64,000 nucleotides of DNA from an uncultured Candidatus Planktophila sp. (lineage in GTDB: Bacteria > Actinomycetota > Actinomycetes > Nanopelagicales > Nanopelagicaceae): the NCBI GenBank assembly GCA_937975715.1, contig CALJUA010000065.1:9785-73784 (forward strand). Reading direction: 5' to 3'. A program made the translations under genes and the position numbers. Position 1 is the stretch's first letter; the number at the start of each line of letters is the position of its first letter. The notes beneath the pieces are model-generated. The model was not told the DNA's origin. It did no database searches and saw nothing but the letters and a program-made list of their open reading frames with translations. This document shows positions 26,577-36,112 of the stretch, piece by piece.

Positions 26577-27491
26577 ATGCGAGCATGGAGAATCACCGCT
26601 GTAGTGATTGCCCTCACTTTTCTCTCGAGTTGCGCAGCGCAACAAAAATCCGCGATTGAGATTGCAAGTGGTGATGTCACTAGCAGTTCCGTGACCACCT
26701 CTACTCTTTCTAAGTATTCGAAAGTTGTAGCACTGGCAAATGGATCGGCCGAGATTATTGATTCGCTTGGTTTGAAGAAGATTTTGATTGGTCGAGATAT
26801 TGCAAGCACTGATGAATCGCTTGCGAGCGTGCCGGTAGTTACCTCGGGTCATCAAGTAATTGCAGAGAAAATCATCTCGCTTAATCCAGATCTAGTTTTG
26901 ATTGATTCTTCTGTGGGTCCTATTCAAGCGCTCAACGCGATTCGAAAGGCTGGCATCAGGGTCGAGAGCATCTACGAGGTCTGGACTGTCGGCGCAATTA
27001 CTTCCAAGGTGAAGCAGATTGCGCAGATTCTCGGCGTTTCCAGTGCAGGCGAAGCTCTGGCTAGTGAAATCAATAAGTCAATTACTGCGGCAACTTCTGA
27101 AGTTGCAGGCAAGCCTCGGGTGGCATTCCTATATTTGCGTGGCGGAAATTCGATTTATCTCCTCGGTGGCAAAGGGTCGGGCGCTGATTCAATTCTGCAA
27201 ACACTCGGTGCGATTGATGTGGGCGCGGTTGCAGGGTCTAGGCCCTTTGCTGCGCTTACCAGCGAATCATTGATTGGAAAAGATCCCGAAGTTATTCTGG
27301 TGATGTCAAAGGGATTGGAATCTGTCGGCGGTGTCGATGGATTGGTGAAGTTGCCGGGCATTGCTCAGACATCCGCCGGTAAATCAGAACGCGTCATCGC
27401 AGTAGATGATTCGCTACTACTTTCCTTTGGACCGCGCACGCCATCGATGTTGTTAAAACTTGCCGCGGCGCTGAATGAGGTGCGCAAATGA
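26577..27491 (+). CDS. hmuT: Hemin-type ABC transporter substrate-binding lipoprotein
   Basis: A 304-residue lipoprotein: lipobox FLSSC with the lipidated Cys near residue 17. The mature part is a helical-backbone (PF01497-like) binding protein (VVALANGSAEIIDSLGL, then ISLNPDLVLIDSS, and LFGP-type end LLSFGPRTPSMLLKLA). I chose the ATG at 26577 (MRAWRIT), which gives a compact signal peptide; the frame extends back to 26538. It overlaps the permease gene by 4 bp. Assignment to hemin rather than siderophore or B12 uptake rests on overall resemblance and the HtaA-like neighbourhood. Confidence 0.82.
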   Translation: MRAWRITAVVIALTFLSSCAAQQKSAIEIASGDVTSSSVTTSTLSKYSKVVALANGSAEIIDSLGLKKILIGRDIASTDESLASVPVVTSGHQVIAEKIISLNPDLVLIDSSVGPIQALNAIRKAGIRVESIYEVWTVGAITSKVKQIAQILGVSSAGEALASEINKSITAATSEVAGKPRVAFLYLRGGNSIYLLGGKGSGADSILQTLGAIDVGAVAGSRPFAALTSESLIGKDPEVILVMSKGLESVGGVDGLVKLPGIAQTSAGKSERVIAVDDSLLLSFGPRTPSMLLKLAAALNEVRK

Positions 27492-28474
27492 TGGGCGTAA
27501 AAGCACGCCGTATTCTCTTGCTCGCAATTCTTATTGGAATCGCCCTGCTCACTGTGGCGGGACTAGCTCTGGGAAGTGCGACCGTGCAAAATCTCTGGCA
27601 GGTTATTGCTCATCCATGGGGTGCAGGGCCGGGGCACGAAATTGTCTGGGGAATTCGCTTTCCTCGAATCCTGAGTGCGCTCTTGGTCGGAATGGCGCTC
27701 GGTGTCGCCGGCGCGCTGGCACAATCGGCAACAAATAGCCCACTTGCAGACCCTGCAATTATTGGAACAGCAGCTGGTGCAAGCATCGGTGCCGCGCTAG
27801 GAATAGTTCTTAATCTCGCTTTAGTCGGAACAGTCCCGATCGCAATTGCTGCAACTATCGGTGCGCTACTTGCCTCAGTCATTACCTTCTCAGTGGCAAA
27901 GGGATCAATTCAGTTAATCATTACTGGAATCGCTACTTCATCGCTATTGACTGCGATTTCAGGTTTGATCATTTCAATTGGAAATCGCCCGGATGCGCGT
28001 TCCATTTCATTCTGGTCACTCGGTTCTTTTGCCCTGACAAATATGGAGATGGTGAAGGTTCTTGCTCCTGTTGTTCTGATTGCATCCGTTGCTGGTTGGC
28101 TTTACTCGCAGAGTATGGATCTACTTGTATTAGGCGATAGGGAAGTGCGCCACCTGGGCAAGAACCCGGATCAATTGCGTTTTATAGCTTTTATATTCAT
28201 CTCGATTCTGATCGGCGTATCTGTAAGTTCAGTTGGTTCAATTGCATTTATTGCACTTGCCGCACCGCACATCACTCGATACCTGATCGGACCTACTAAT
28301 CGCCCGCTAGTCATTGGCTCTGCTGTCATTGGCGCTGGATTGTTGTTGCTATCAGATATTGCAGCCCGCACGATTGCTGCTCCCAATGAGCTGCCTATCG
28401 GCTTAATTACCTCGCTGATCGGAGCACCGATATTGATTATCGTGCTCAAGCGAAGTCGTGGAGTCTGGCAATGA
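27488..28474 (+). CDS. hmuU: Hemin-type ABC transporter permease (FecCD family)
   Basis: A 328-residue permease with about ten hydrophobic segments. Family marks: VWGIRFPRILSALLVGMALGVAGALAQ near residue 52 (split here as IRFPRILSALL and GVAGALAQSATNSPLADP), SFWSLGSF near 173, and GSIAFIALAAPHITRYLIGP near 245. It overlaps hmuT (ATGA) and hmuV (ATGA), so the three are translationally coupled. Confidence 0.88.
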   Translation: MMGVKARRILLLAILIGIALLTVAGLALGSATVQNLWQVIAHPWGAGPGHEIVWGIRFPRILSALLVGMALGVAGALAQSATNSPLADPAIIGTAAGASIGAALGIVLNLALVGTVPIAIAATIGALLASVITFSVAKGSIQLIITGIATSSLLTAISGLIISIGNRPDARSISFWSLGSFALTNMEMVKVLAPVVLIASVAGWLYSQSMDLLVLGDREVRHLGKNPDQLRFIAFIFISILIGVSVSSVGSIAFIALAAPHITRYLIGPTNRPLVIGSAVIGAGLLLLSDIAARTIAAPNELPIGLITSLIGAPILIIVLKRSRGVWQ

Positions 28475-29079
28475 TTGAGATTCGCGATTTGGTAGTCGGC
28501 TACGAGGGAAAGACTGTGGTCGATGGATTCACGGCCACAATAAAGAAAGGTTCTATTACCGCCATCATCGGTCGAAATGGCGCTGGAAAATCTACGCTGC
28601 TATCAGCTATCGCCGGAGATATCGAAATTATCAGCGGAGAGATTGAGATTAACTCGCGATCCATCAAGGATTACTCGTTGGCTGATATTTCTCAGACTCT
28701 CTCACTGGCACAGCAGAGCCACAGCTACTGGATGAGCTATTCAGTCCAAGAGATTATCTGGTTGGGTCACGATGCAGTTTCGAAGGCGAGATTTGATTAT
28801 CTTTCACGCGAACTTCAGTTGGGTGAATTTCTTAGACAGCCGATTACCGCACTTTCTGGTGGTCAACTGCAGCGAGTCGAGATTGCCCGTTCGTTGATGC
28901 GCGATGTGCCGCTGGTGCTGCTCGATGAACCATTTGCTTCTCAAGACTTAGCATCGGTTGAACGCATTACCCGATTAATCCAAAACGAACGAGATTCGGG
29001 AAGAACATTTGTGATTGTCACACACTCTCGCGAAGAAGATCTTCGGTGGTGTGATCAGATTATTAATCTTGGACTTTAG
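28471..29079 (+). CDS. hmuV: Hemin-type ABC transporter ATPase, short form
   Basis: A 202-residue ATPase, shorter than the usual 250 or so. All core motifs remain: Walker A GRNGAGKST near residue 36, Q-loop SLAQQSH, signature LSGGQLQRVEIARSL near 126, Walker B PLVLLDEPFASQD near 147 and switch VTHSREED. The missing part is the C-terminal tail after the H-loop. It ends in a 4 bp convergent overlap with the Nudix gene. Confidence 0.88.
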   Translation: MIEIRDLVVGYEGKTVVDGFTATIKKGSITAIIGRNGAGKSTLLSAIAGDIEIISGEIEINSRSIKDYSLADISQTLSLAQQSHSYWMSYSVQEIIWLGHDAVSKARFDYLSRELQLGEFLRQPITALSGGQLQRVEIARSLMRDVPLVLLDEPFASQDLASVERITRLIQNERDSGRTFVIVTHSREEDLRWCDQIINLGL

Positions 29080-29546
29080 ATAGCGCGTTCAATCGCATCT
29101 TCTGCGGCTAGTCGTAGTGCCGGCCAACTACTGGCAAAACTCGGATGGAGCGGTAGACGCGTAACATCATCGAATTTCACCCATCGAACTTCATGTGATT
29201 CCTCATTGAGTTCGTGACCTTCTAGATTATTTGAAGCAATCGCAATGACGGTGCTGTAGCTCCAGCCGCCGTGATCATCGGTAAATGTTGTTAAGGCAGT
29301 GACATCATCGGGATTGATTCCGGTCTCTTCGTGAGCTTCACGAAGTGCTGCTTCCACAATACTTTCATGTGAGTCGCGAGCGCCTCCCGGTATGCCCCAA
29401 GTGTCACCGTTATGAACCCACGGTGCACGGTGCTGAAGAAAGATGGCACCATCGCGGATCAGAAGGATTCCGGCTGCGCCATGCTTGCCCCAATGTTTTG
29501 AGCCGCAGGTGCATTCAATCCACCCATCACCATCGCGCGCCGCCAT
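29076..29546 (-). CDS. Nudix hydrolase
   Basis: A 156-residue pyrophosphohydrolase with a complete Nudix box (G at residue 56 in GGARDSHESIVEAALREAHE, then ETGI). An N-terminal segment with two Cys and a His (IECTCGSKHWGKHG) precedes the fold. I chose the ATG at 29546 (MAARDGDGW); the longer frame to 29729 overlaps the divergent gene. Family substrates are nucleoside diphosphate derivatives; the specific one is not predictable. Confidence 0.88.
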   Translation of the reverse strand: MAARDGDGWIECTCGSKHWGKHGAAGILLIRDGAIFLQHRAPWVHNGDTWGIPGGARDSHESIVEAALREAHEETGINPDDVTALTTFTDDHGGWSYSTVIAIASNNLEGHELNEESHEVRWVKFDDVTRLPLHPSFASSWPALRLAAEDAIERAI

Positions 29547-29615
29547 GGTTCTAGCGTATCCACAGAGGCGAAAAGAGCAATCTAGAAATCGCTGCCCAAT
29601 ATCTAATCTGCGGCG

Positions 29616-30314
29616 ATGAAACGCATCTTCTCCATCATTCCTATAACTCTTCTCATCACAGCACCCGTCGCCACTGCCGCTGATTGCACAGTTAAGGCCT
29701 GTATTGATGTCTATACCCAAGATGGCCATATCGTCATTGAGGGACGCAAGGGGAGTGGCCCGAAATCAACTAAGGCTGCTGCTCCTCGTCCGAAAGCAAC
29801 AAAGAAAGCTCTTGCTCCAAAACCTAAGAGCACAATTGCCGCAAAGCCAGTTGCACGCAAACCACGTATGAAAGCGGTGCCAAAAAAAGTTTCACAGGCT
29901 ACCTCGTTGGAAGATAAGTTGATTGAATCAATTCCGACCGCCGGAATTTCATATCAACCATCGTTCTCGCCGCTGGTTCAGACTCCGGTTTATTTCTGGT
30001 CTGACATTCCAACGCTTGTCACCAAGAAAGTTGAAATTGTGGGCGAGTTAGTCAATGTCCGACTCCGCCCCACATTTATCTGGCATTACGGAGATGGCGT
30101 TGTCTATGCAACTCGTGAAGTCGGCGCCGCTTATCCCGAGGGAAAGATTCAACATACATATTCCAAACCTGGTCACTACCTCATCGAGCTCATCACGCGC
30201 TGGGATGGCGAATTCACCGTAGATGGCGTCACTGCTCATATTCCAGGCGAGATCACGACCGTTTCGGTCCTTCCTATCACCGTTGTTGCTGCACCTATCC
30301 GTTTTATGAATTGA
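29616..30314 (+). CDS. Secreted protein with Lys/Pro/Ala-rich linker and PKD-like domain
   Basis: A 232-residue exported protein. The signal peptide spans residues 1-21 (cleavage near VATA-AD), followed by a short Cys pair (DCTVKACID), a basic low-complexity linker (about 45-105, AAPRPKATKKALAPKPK-like) and a C-terminal beta domain with the PKD pattern (FIWHYGDGVVY, then IQHTYSKPGHYLIEL). The basic linker may bind acidic wall polymers. The function is unknown. It starts 69 bp from the divergent Nudix gene and 6 bp before the DUF4192 gene. Confidence 0.72.
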   Translation: MKRIFSIIPITLLITAPVATAADCTVKACIDVYTQDGHIVIEGRKGSGPKSTKAAAPRPKATKKALAPKPKSTIAAKPVARKPRMKAVPKKVSQATSLEDKLIESIPTAGISYQPSFSPLVQTPVYFWSDIPTLVTKKVEIVGELVNVRLRPTFIWHYGDGVVYATREVGAAYPEGKIQHTYSKPGHYLIELITRWDGEFTVDGVTAHIPGEITTVSVLPITVVAAPIRFMN

Positions 30315-30320
30315 GGAGCC

Positions 30321-31313
30321 ATGCCCACTTTAACTTCTGCCCACGATCTCATTACCGCTGTTCCATTCCTTATCGGCTTTCATCCCGCTAATTCAATTGT
30401 GCTGATTTCGGTCAAGGAAGATGCGATTGGGTTGGCGATGCGAATTGATGCGCCGCAGGTTCTACAGAGCGATGCGATTGATTTGCTTGCGCACCATTTA
30501 TTACGTGAAGAAGCCGATGCCGCATTACTCGTTGCCTACATGCCCGATGAACGCGAGGATGGTGATTCGCTCCTTATCTCATTGGGTGCAGGGCTACTGC
30601 GCAATGGAATTTCCATTCAAGAATCGATAGTCGTGCGCAATGGTAGGTATCGCTCGATTATCTGCAGGGACGAAGATTGCTGTCCTCCGGCTGGTACTGA
30701 CGTGCCGGCTATTGAAGATTCACAGATCGCGGTGGAGCATGTCCTGGCAGGAGTCCCGATGCCATATTCCAATATTTCAGAGCTCATTGATTCAATATCT
30801 GCAGATGCACAATCTCTCTCGCTGGAGTGGAGCGATGAGGTGAATCGCTTCTATATCGAAGAAGATGCGGAAGAAATTATGGAACTTCGCCGTGATGGGG
30901 TTGAGACGATGGATCTCTTATTGGACGAATTTCGAATGGGACACGGTGCATCAGAACAGACTTTGGTCGCGCGAATGATTGGTCGCATGAGCGATGTGCA
31001 AGTGCGCGATTACGCCCTCGGTGTTCACACCGAAGATACCTTTGATCTCTACTTTGCAATGTGGCGCGAACTTCTTCGAAAAGCACCGCGAGGATTTGTG
31101 GCACCGATTGCCTGCATCGTTGCAGCGATGTCATATGAAAGCGGTGACGGTGCACTGGCGCAGAAGGCGCTTGATCGCGCACTGGCAGATGATGAGCGCT
31201 ATCCACTCGCCGGTTTATTGCGTCGAGTCTTCAACGCCGGCTGGCCACCAGAGTCCTTTGCGCAGATGCGGGCAGAGCTTCATCCGAAGGTAATTGCCGC
31301 AATATTTGAATAG
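30321..31313 (+). CDS. DUF4192 family protein
   Basis: A 330-residue protein of the actinobacterial DUF4192 family: TSAHDLITAVPFLIGFHPAN at the N-terminus and the strand PANSIVLISVKEDAIGLAMR are diagnostic. The C-terminal third is helical (ARMIGRMSDVQVRDYALG ... ALAQKALDRALADD). The family is conserved in actinobacteria, has no established biochemical activity, and is commonly found near the principal sigma factor gene, as here. GAGGAG precedes the ATG. Confidence 0.85.
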   Translation: MPTLTSAHDLITAVPFLIGFHPANSIVLISVKEDAIGLAMRIDAPQVLQSDAIDLLAHHLLREEADAALLVAYMPDEREDGDSLLISLGAGLLRNGISIQESIVVRNGRYRSIICRDEDCCPPAGTDVPAIEDSQIAVEHVLAGVPMPYSNISELIDSISADAQSLSLEWSDEVNRFYIEEDAEEIMELRRDGVETMDLLLDEFRMGHGASEQTLVARMIGRMSDVQVRDYALGVHTEDTFDLYFAMWRELLRKAPRGFVAPIACIVAAMSYESGDGALAQKALDRALADDERYPLAGLLRRVFNAGWPPESFAQMRAELHPKVIAAIFE

Positions 31314-31346
31314 ATTCGAGCGCCGGTGATGGGTTAGAATTTCGCC

Positions 31347-31451
31347 AGGTCACGAGTTTCGACATCAAGCCCCGGCTAGTCGAACGGCAACCCTCCACCG
31401 CGGTGGGGTGCTCCGGGTGACGACCAGGTTCGCGGCACAAGTGCGGCGAGC
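31347..31451 (+). promoter_or_regulatory. SAM-IV riboswitch
   Basis: The sequence carries the SAM-IV core: GGTCACGAG, ATCAAGCCCCGGCTAGT, ACGGCAACCCTCC, GCGGTGGGGTGCTCCGGGTG and GACGACCAGG, then the pseudoknot-forming 3' part GCGGCACAAGTGCGGCGAGC. SAM-IV elements are found in actinobacteria. It ends about 20 bp before metX, so S-adenosylmethionine probably represses translation or transcription of metX. Confidence 0.92.
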
Positions 31452-31471
31452 AAGTGCGTGAAGGAAGTTTC

Positions 31472-32572
31472 ATGAGCAGAGCTATTAACCACGAAGTCAC
31501 CGGTGCGTGGCTTGAGGGTGATGATCCGGGCGAACGTAAGTTCCTCAAGATTGGTTTTCTCCTTCTAGAAAATGGCGAAGTGCTGCCCGATATCACTATT
31601 GCTTATCAAACGTGGGGCACGCTCAACGAAGCTAAAGACAATGCAATATTGATTAATCATGCAATGACTGGTTGGTCTGATGTGCCTGCTTGGTGGCCGC
31701 AGATGGTTGGCCCTGGTCTGCCATTTGATACCGATAAATATTTCATAGTCTGTCCCAACGTCATCGGTGGCTGTCAAGGCTCAACTGGACCATCGAGTAT
31801 TGCTCCTGATGGAAAGCGTTACGGTTCCCGCTTTCCGATCATCACTATTCGCGACATGGTCAATGCAGAGGTCGCATTTAGCGATGCTCTTGGAATCGAA
31901 AAGTATTTAATTGCAGTTGGCCCATCACTGGGTGGAATGCGTTCGTTGGAATGGGCGATTCAATTGCCTCATCGAGTCGGTGCAATCTGCACCATTGGAT
32001 CTTCAGCGGTTGCTACTGGAGACCAAATTGGAACCGCATCTATTCAAATTCGCGCTATTAAATCTGACCCGCATTTCAATAGAGGCGATTATTACGAGCA
32101 AGAGCGTGGACCAGTTGAGGGAATGGGAATCGCTCGACGTATTGCTCATCTGACCTATCGCACTGAATCAGAGATGGATGTGCGCTTTGGTCGCCAACTC
32201 CAAGGCGATGACACCGGCCGCTATGCCGTTGAGTCATACCTTGACCACCAGGCAAACAAGCTAGCCAAGCGCTTTGATGCCAATACCTATATTGCCCTCA
32301 CGGATGCGATGAACTCACATGATGTGGGGCGCGATCGCGGGGGAGTCGTGGAGGCGCTGGAATCCATCACCGTTCCAGTCGTAGTGGTCTCCATTTCAAC
32401 TGACCGGTTATTCCCACCTCGACTTCAGGTTGAGATATCTGAGCTTGTGCCAACGGCAGAGCCACTCATTTCCATCAATTCTGACTTCGGTCATGATGGA
32501 TTCTTGGTGGAGGCCGAGGCGGTAGGCGATGCAGTGCGCCACGCCCTTGCCACTGCCCAAAATTCACGCTGA
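31472..32572 (+). CDS. metX: Homoserine O-acetyltransferase (MetX family)
   Basis: A 366-residue alpha/beta hydrolase-fold acyltransferase that activates homoserine for methionine synthesis. The nucleophile Ser is in AVGPSLGGMRSLEW near residue 152 (Leu replaces the usual Met after Ser), the oxyanion region in NHAMTGWSD, catalytic Asp in STDRLFPP near 315 and His in FGHDGFL near 346. I chose the ATG at 31472 (MSRAINH, GGAAG upstream); ATG-less extension to 31454 is also open. Acetyl versus succinyl specificity is not settled by sequence alone, though acetyl is usual in actinobacteria. No sulfhydrylase gene is adjacent. Confidence 0.92.
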   Translation: MSRAINHEVTGAWLEGDDPGERKFLKIGFLLLENGEVLPDITIAYQTWGTLNEAKDNAILINHAMTGWSDVPAWWPQMVGPGLPFDTDKYFIVCPNVIGGCQGSTGPSSIAPDGKRYGSRFPIITIRDMVNAEVAFSDALGIEKYLIAVGPSLGGMRSLEWAIQLPHRVGAICTIGSSAVATGDQIGTASIQIRAIKSDPHFNRGDYYEQERGPVEGMGIARRIAHLTYRTESEMDVRFGRQLQGDDTGRYAVESYLDHQANKLAKRFDANTYIALTDAMNSHDVGRDRGGVVEALESITVPVVVVSISTDRLFPPRLQVEISELVPTAEPLISINSDFGHDGFLVEAEAVGDAVRHALATAQNSR

Positions 32573-32597
32573 AAAGCGAAAATCGTCTGGGTATAAT
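32569..32597 (+). promoter_or_regulatory. Probable promoter of the principal sigma factor gene
   Basis: A perfect TATAAT -10 box at 32592-32597 has a weak CTGAAA -35 hexamer 17 bp upstream. It lies about 70 bp before the sigma factor start and partly inside the end of metX. Confidence 0.6.
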
Positions 32598-32666
32598 ATG
32601 CCTATCACTTCGAGCAGTTCGAGATAGAAAGTCTCGAGATTAGTTCGAAAAAACCAAAGGACAATT

Positions 32667-34655
32667 GTGGCTGTATTTAGTGCGCTCAAAAACAAGGCAG
32701 GTAAGAAATCAGCACCTGCTAAGAAGGCAGCTCCAGCGAAGAAGGCTGTAGCTAAGAAGGCTCCTGCAAAGAAAGCAGCACCGGTAAAGAAGGTTGCAGC
32801 TAAGAAGGCGGTAGCGAAGAAGGCAGCGCCAGCTAAGAAGGCGGCACCAGTAAAGAAGGTTGCTGCAAAGCCAGTCAAAGTTGAATTGAAGAAAGAACTA
32901 TCCGCAAAGGAAGTTCAGCAGCTCGTAGACCTCAAGAACGCTGTTGCACGTCAGAAGGAGATCCTCGCTGATCTTGAAGCTGCCGGCATTACAAATATCA
33001 ATAAGATCGTAAAGAAGGAGTTCCAGCCTCTCGTCCTTGAGGCACGCGCGCTCGCAATTTCGATTCCAGTTGATACCGAGAAGGCACGCAAGGCAGGCCT
33101 TGGTGGACCTAACCGTATTCTTTCAAAGGCACAGCTCGCACTGATTGCACCTGAACCAGAACCTGTGAAGGCTCCAGAAGTTGGCACAGATGGCAAGGCA
33201 GTTAAGGCTGTTGTTCTCGATGAAGATGGCAATGAAGTTGTTGTTGAAGAAGTTGAGCTCGAAGATGTAGACACACTTATTGCAGAAGCTGCCGAGATCA
33301 TCGACGCTGAAGCTGATGGCACAAAGCCACGTGTTGTCGATGTAACTGAAGAGACAAATAAGTTTGAAGAAGGTTCATTCCTTCTTCTAGATTCTGAATC
33401 AGATGATGATGAAGAAGACAAGAACGAGCGCGAAAAGCATAAGAAGGATCTCAAGAATATCAATATGATTCTTGAAGCTGTTAACGGCAAGATCCAGGGT
33501 CGCGAAGTTCCAGCAAAGCACAACATCGATCAGGCTGAGGCGAAGGCACTTACCTTCAAGCAGATTCAACAGATGTTTGCAATGAATACCTTCACTGACA
33601 AGTCAGCGAAGATCATCACCGAAGCTGTTAACCAGGGATACTTGAAGAATCTCGAAGATCTTCAATACTTCTTCAACGAGCAGGCTCGTTTCGTACAGAC
33701 TGAAATCAAGCGCCTCCCACCAGAGCAGACAGTTCTTACAGCTGGTGCGACTGCTGACCCAGTTAAAGATTACCTCAAGCAGATCGGCCGCGTTGCTCTT
33801 CTTAATGCAGAGCTCGAAGTTGAACTTGCTACCCGCGTTGAAGCTGGTCTCTTTGCAGAAGAGAAGCTGCTCAATGAGAAGAAGCTTGATAAGAAGCTCA
33901 AGCGCGAGCTCGAGTGGATTGTTGAAGATGGAAAGCGCGCAAAGAATCACTTGCTCGAAGCAAACCTTCGTCTCGTTGTTTCCCTTGCAAAGCGTTACAC
34001 CGGTCGTGGAATGTTGTTCTTGGACTTGATCCAGGAAGGTAACCTCGGTCTTATCCGTGCAGTTGAGAAGTTCGACTACACAAAGGGTTACAAGTTCTCA
34101 ACATATGCAACATGGTGGATCCGTCAGGCAATCACACGCGCGATGGCTGACCAGGCTCGTACGATTCGTATCCCGGTTCACATGGTTGAAGTCATTAACA
34201 AGCTTGCCCGTGTGCAGCGTCAGATGCTTCAGGATCTCGGTCGCGAACCGACCCCAGAAGAGCTCGCTAAGGAACTCGATATGACACCTGAAAAGGTGGT
34301 CGAAGTTCAGAAGTACGGCCGCGAGCCAATTTCTCTCCACACGCCACTTGGCGAAGAGGGAGATTCAGAGTTCGGTGATCTCATTGAAGATTCAGAGGCG
34401 ATCAAGCCTGAAGAGTCAGTGACATTCACAATCTTGCAGGAGCAGTTGATGCAGGTTCTCGGTGGACTTACCAACCGTGAAGCTGACGTTATCAAGGCTC
34501 GCTACGGACTTACAGATGGACAGCCAAAGACACTTGATGAAATCGGAAAGGTTCACGGAGTTACTCGTGAACGTATTCGTCAGATTGAGTCAAAGACAAT
34601 GTCGAAGCTACGTCACCCATCTCGTTCACAAGCGCTTCGCGATTACCTCGACTAA
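32667..34655 (+). CDS. sigA: Principal RNA polymerase sigma factor (SigA/HrdB type)
   Basis: A 662-residue group 1 sigma-70 factor. Residues about 5-70 are a histone-H1-like Lys/Ala/Pro repeat ([10 protein letters not shown] units), followed by an acidic region (about 160-260). Region 1.2 starts near 365 ([20 protein letters not shown]), region 2 near 425-500 ([17 protein letters not shown], then [16 protein letters not shown]), region 3 follows, and region 4 ends the protein ([20 protein letters not shown], then [10 protein letters not shown]). The start is a GTG with AAAGG 6 bp upstream. It directs housekeeping transcription. Confidence 0.97.
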   Translation: MAVFSALKNKAGKKSAPAKKAAPAKKAVAKKAPAKKAAPVKKVAAKKAVAKKAAPAKKAAPVKKVAAKPVKVELKKELSAKEVQQLVDLKNAVARQKEILADLEAAGITNINKIVKKEFQPLVLEARALAISIPVDTEKARKAGLGGPNRILSKAQLALIAPEPEPVKAPEVGTDGKAVKAVVLDEDGNEVVVEEVELEDVDTLIAEAAEIIDAEADGTKPRVVDVTEETNKFEEGSFLLLDSESDDDEEDKNEREKHKKDLKNINMILEAVNGKIQGREVPAKHNIDQAEAKALTFKQIQQMFAMNTFTDKSAKIITEAVNQGYLKNLEDLQYFFNEQARFVQTEIKRLPPEQTVLTAGATADPVKDYLKQIGRVALLNAELEVELATRVEAGLFAEEKLLNEKKLDKKLKRELEWIVEDGKRAKNHLLEANLRLVVSLAKRYTGRGMLFLDLIQEGNLGLIRAVEKFDYTKGYKFSTYATWWIRQAITRAMADQARTIRIPVHMVEVINKLARVQRQMLQDLGREPTPEELAKELDMTPEKVVEVQKYGREPISLHTPLGEEGDSEFGDLIEDSEAIKPEESVTFTILQEQLMQVLGGLTNREADVIKARYGLTDGQPKTLDEIGKVHGVTRERIRQIESKTMSKLRHPSRSQALRDYLD

Positions 34656-34658
34656 GTC

Positions 34659-34847
34659 ATGACAGAAAACGTCAAGGTTTTTGTAAATCCTAAGAGCGGA
34701 TCTATCCGCATCACAGGAACCGTGGACTTCGTCGATGCTGATGGCAATGTCACCAGCACCGTCGAAAACCCTAAGTTCTGTGGGTGCAGCCTCTCGAAAG
34801 ATAAGCCTTTCTGTGATGGGTCGCATAAGGAAAAGATCCAAAGCTAG
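34659..34847 (+). CDS. CDGSH iron-sulfur domain protein
   Basis: A 62-residue protein with the CDGSH cluster motif FCGCSLSKDKPFCDGSH (three Cys and one His binding a 2Fe-2S cluster). Family members are small redox or iron-sulfur transfer proteins. It begins 3 bp after the sigma factor stop and is likely co-transcribed. The physiological partner is unknown. Confidence 0.92.
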   Translation: MTENVKVFVNPKSGSIRITGTVDFVDADGNVTSTVENPKFCGCSLSKDKPFCDGSHKEKIQS

Positions 34848-34882
34848 CTTTTCTAGGCTGTAAAGGAATATCCCTTTATCAT

Positions 34883-36112
34883 GTGTCTGTGCAGAAGGCT
34901 CTGAGGTTCCTAGTCGCTTCAAGCATAATTCTCTCTTCTTTGATTTTTTACCTTCAACCCGCTCAAGCGGCCTCTTCCAACCCGAATGCAGTCTGTTCAG
35001 GTGCAACGTGCACCGTCACTTTCGCCTACACCGGCGATTACTATCAATGGAGCGCACCTGTAACAGGTGATTACACCTTCGAACTTTGGGGTGCTTCAGG
35101 AGGCGGGAACGGTAGCGCATATTGGGGTACTGGCGGCAATGGCGGTTACGCAAAAGGAACATTAGCTCTTACGAGTTCTCAAACCTTATATATCTATCCA
35201 GGACAGGCAGGATTTCAATCAGGAACGAGTACTTCTTACAACGGTGGAGGATTTGGAAATCCGAGTTCTTCTTATGGAAATGGATACACCGGAGGTGGAG
35301 CTACACATATCGCCACCACTTCCGGATTGCTGGCCTCGCTCTCCAGCGATACAAGTAGTGTGCTTATCGTTGCCGGCGGAGGTGGTGGTGCCGGAGGTAG
35401 CCAAGGACAATCTGGATATTCTATTTATGCGGCGAATGGCGGTGCAGGTGGAGGAACTTCTGGTGTAGCCGGGGCTCACTCAAATAATGAATCAAGTTAT
35501 CGCCCTGGCGGTGGTGGAGGCACTCAGCTAGCAGGCGGTACTACTGCTAGCGCTTCTACTGCGTCTGCATTCGGTAGGGGAGCTAGTGCAACATCACTTC
35601 AATCTGATGCAATTCAAGGAGGAGGCGGTGGTGGCGGTTGGTATGGAGGCGGTGCTGGATCACAAGCTGGCGGTGGCGGTGGCGGTGGTTCGAGTTACGT
35701 CGGTCGCCTGACAAACACTTCAAATATTGCGGGAAATTCATCAATGCCAAATCCGAGTGGCGGAACTATGACTGGTCGCGTCGGCGATGGACTTGCTCGA
35801 ATAACATATTCAAATAGTCCAGTGGTGGTTTCTCTAGCAATTGCCGGAAATGCATCCACGGTCAGAAAATCTGACTTTGTCGTTCTTACGGCAACTTCTG
35901 ATGCTGCAGGTCGTGTGACTTTCTATTCAAATGGCAAGAAAATCCCAGGATGCATTAACCTCACAATCACTGTTGGAACGAGAACCTGTACATGGAAAGT
36001 TGCAATTCAAACCTCAACCACATTAAAAGCTTACGTAACTCCTGCTAGTGGAATAGCAGCTTTCTCTCCAGAGATATCCGTATCAGTAACAAGAAGAACG
36101 GGCACCCGCTAA
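34883..36112 (+). CDS. Secreted glycine-rich protein
   Basis: A 409-residue exported protein. Signal peptide in residues 1-29 (cleavage near AQAA-SS), then a Cys pair (VCSGATCTVTF), a beta-rich start (YTGDYYQWSAPVTGDYTFEL) and a long Gly-rich segment (about 70-300) with GGGGGAGG and GGGGGGGW runs, similar to the Gly-rich domain of ALK-type and bacterial surface proteins. The C-terminal 85 residues resemble an Ig-like repeat with one Cys pair (PGCINL, RTCTW). It starts at GTG 34883. The function is unknown; a surface or wall role is inferred. Confidence 0.72.
   Translation: MSVQKALRFLVASSIILSSLIFYLQPAQAASSNPNAVCSGATCTVTFAYTGDYYQWSAPVTGDYTFELWGASGGGNGSAYWGTGGNGGYAKGTLALTSSQTLYIYPGQAGFQSGTSTSYNGGGFGNPSSSYGNGYTGGGATHIATTSGLLASLSSDTSSVLIVAGGGGGAGGSQGQSGYSIYAANGGAGGGTSGVAGAHSNNESSYRPGGGGGTQLAGGTTASASTASAFGRGASATSLQSDAIQGGGGGGGWYGGGAGSQAGGGGGGGSSYVGRLTNTSNIAGNSSMPNPSGGTMTGRVGDGLARITYSNSPVVVSLAIAGNASTVRKSDFVVLTATSDAAGRVTFYSNGKKIPGCINLTITVGTRTCTWKVAIQTSTTLKAYVTPASGIAAFSPEISVSVTRRTGTR

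Noticed and set aside
32613..32652. Repeated TTCGA/CGAG motifs upstream of the sigma factor gene, resembling SOS boxes
   Set aside because: The half-site spacing is wrong (no GAAC-N4-GTTC arrangement), so LexA control of sigA is not supported.
32690..32880. DNA-level repeats at the start of the sigma factor gene as a possible mobile or tandem repeat
   Set aside because: They are explained by the Lys/Ala/Pro-rich coding repeat that is usual at the N-terminus of actinobacterial principal sigma factors.
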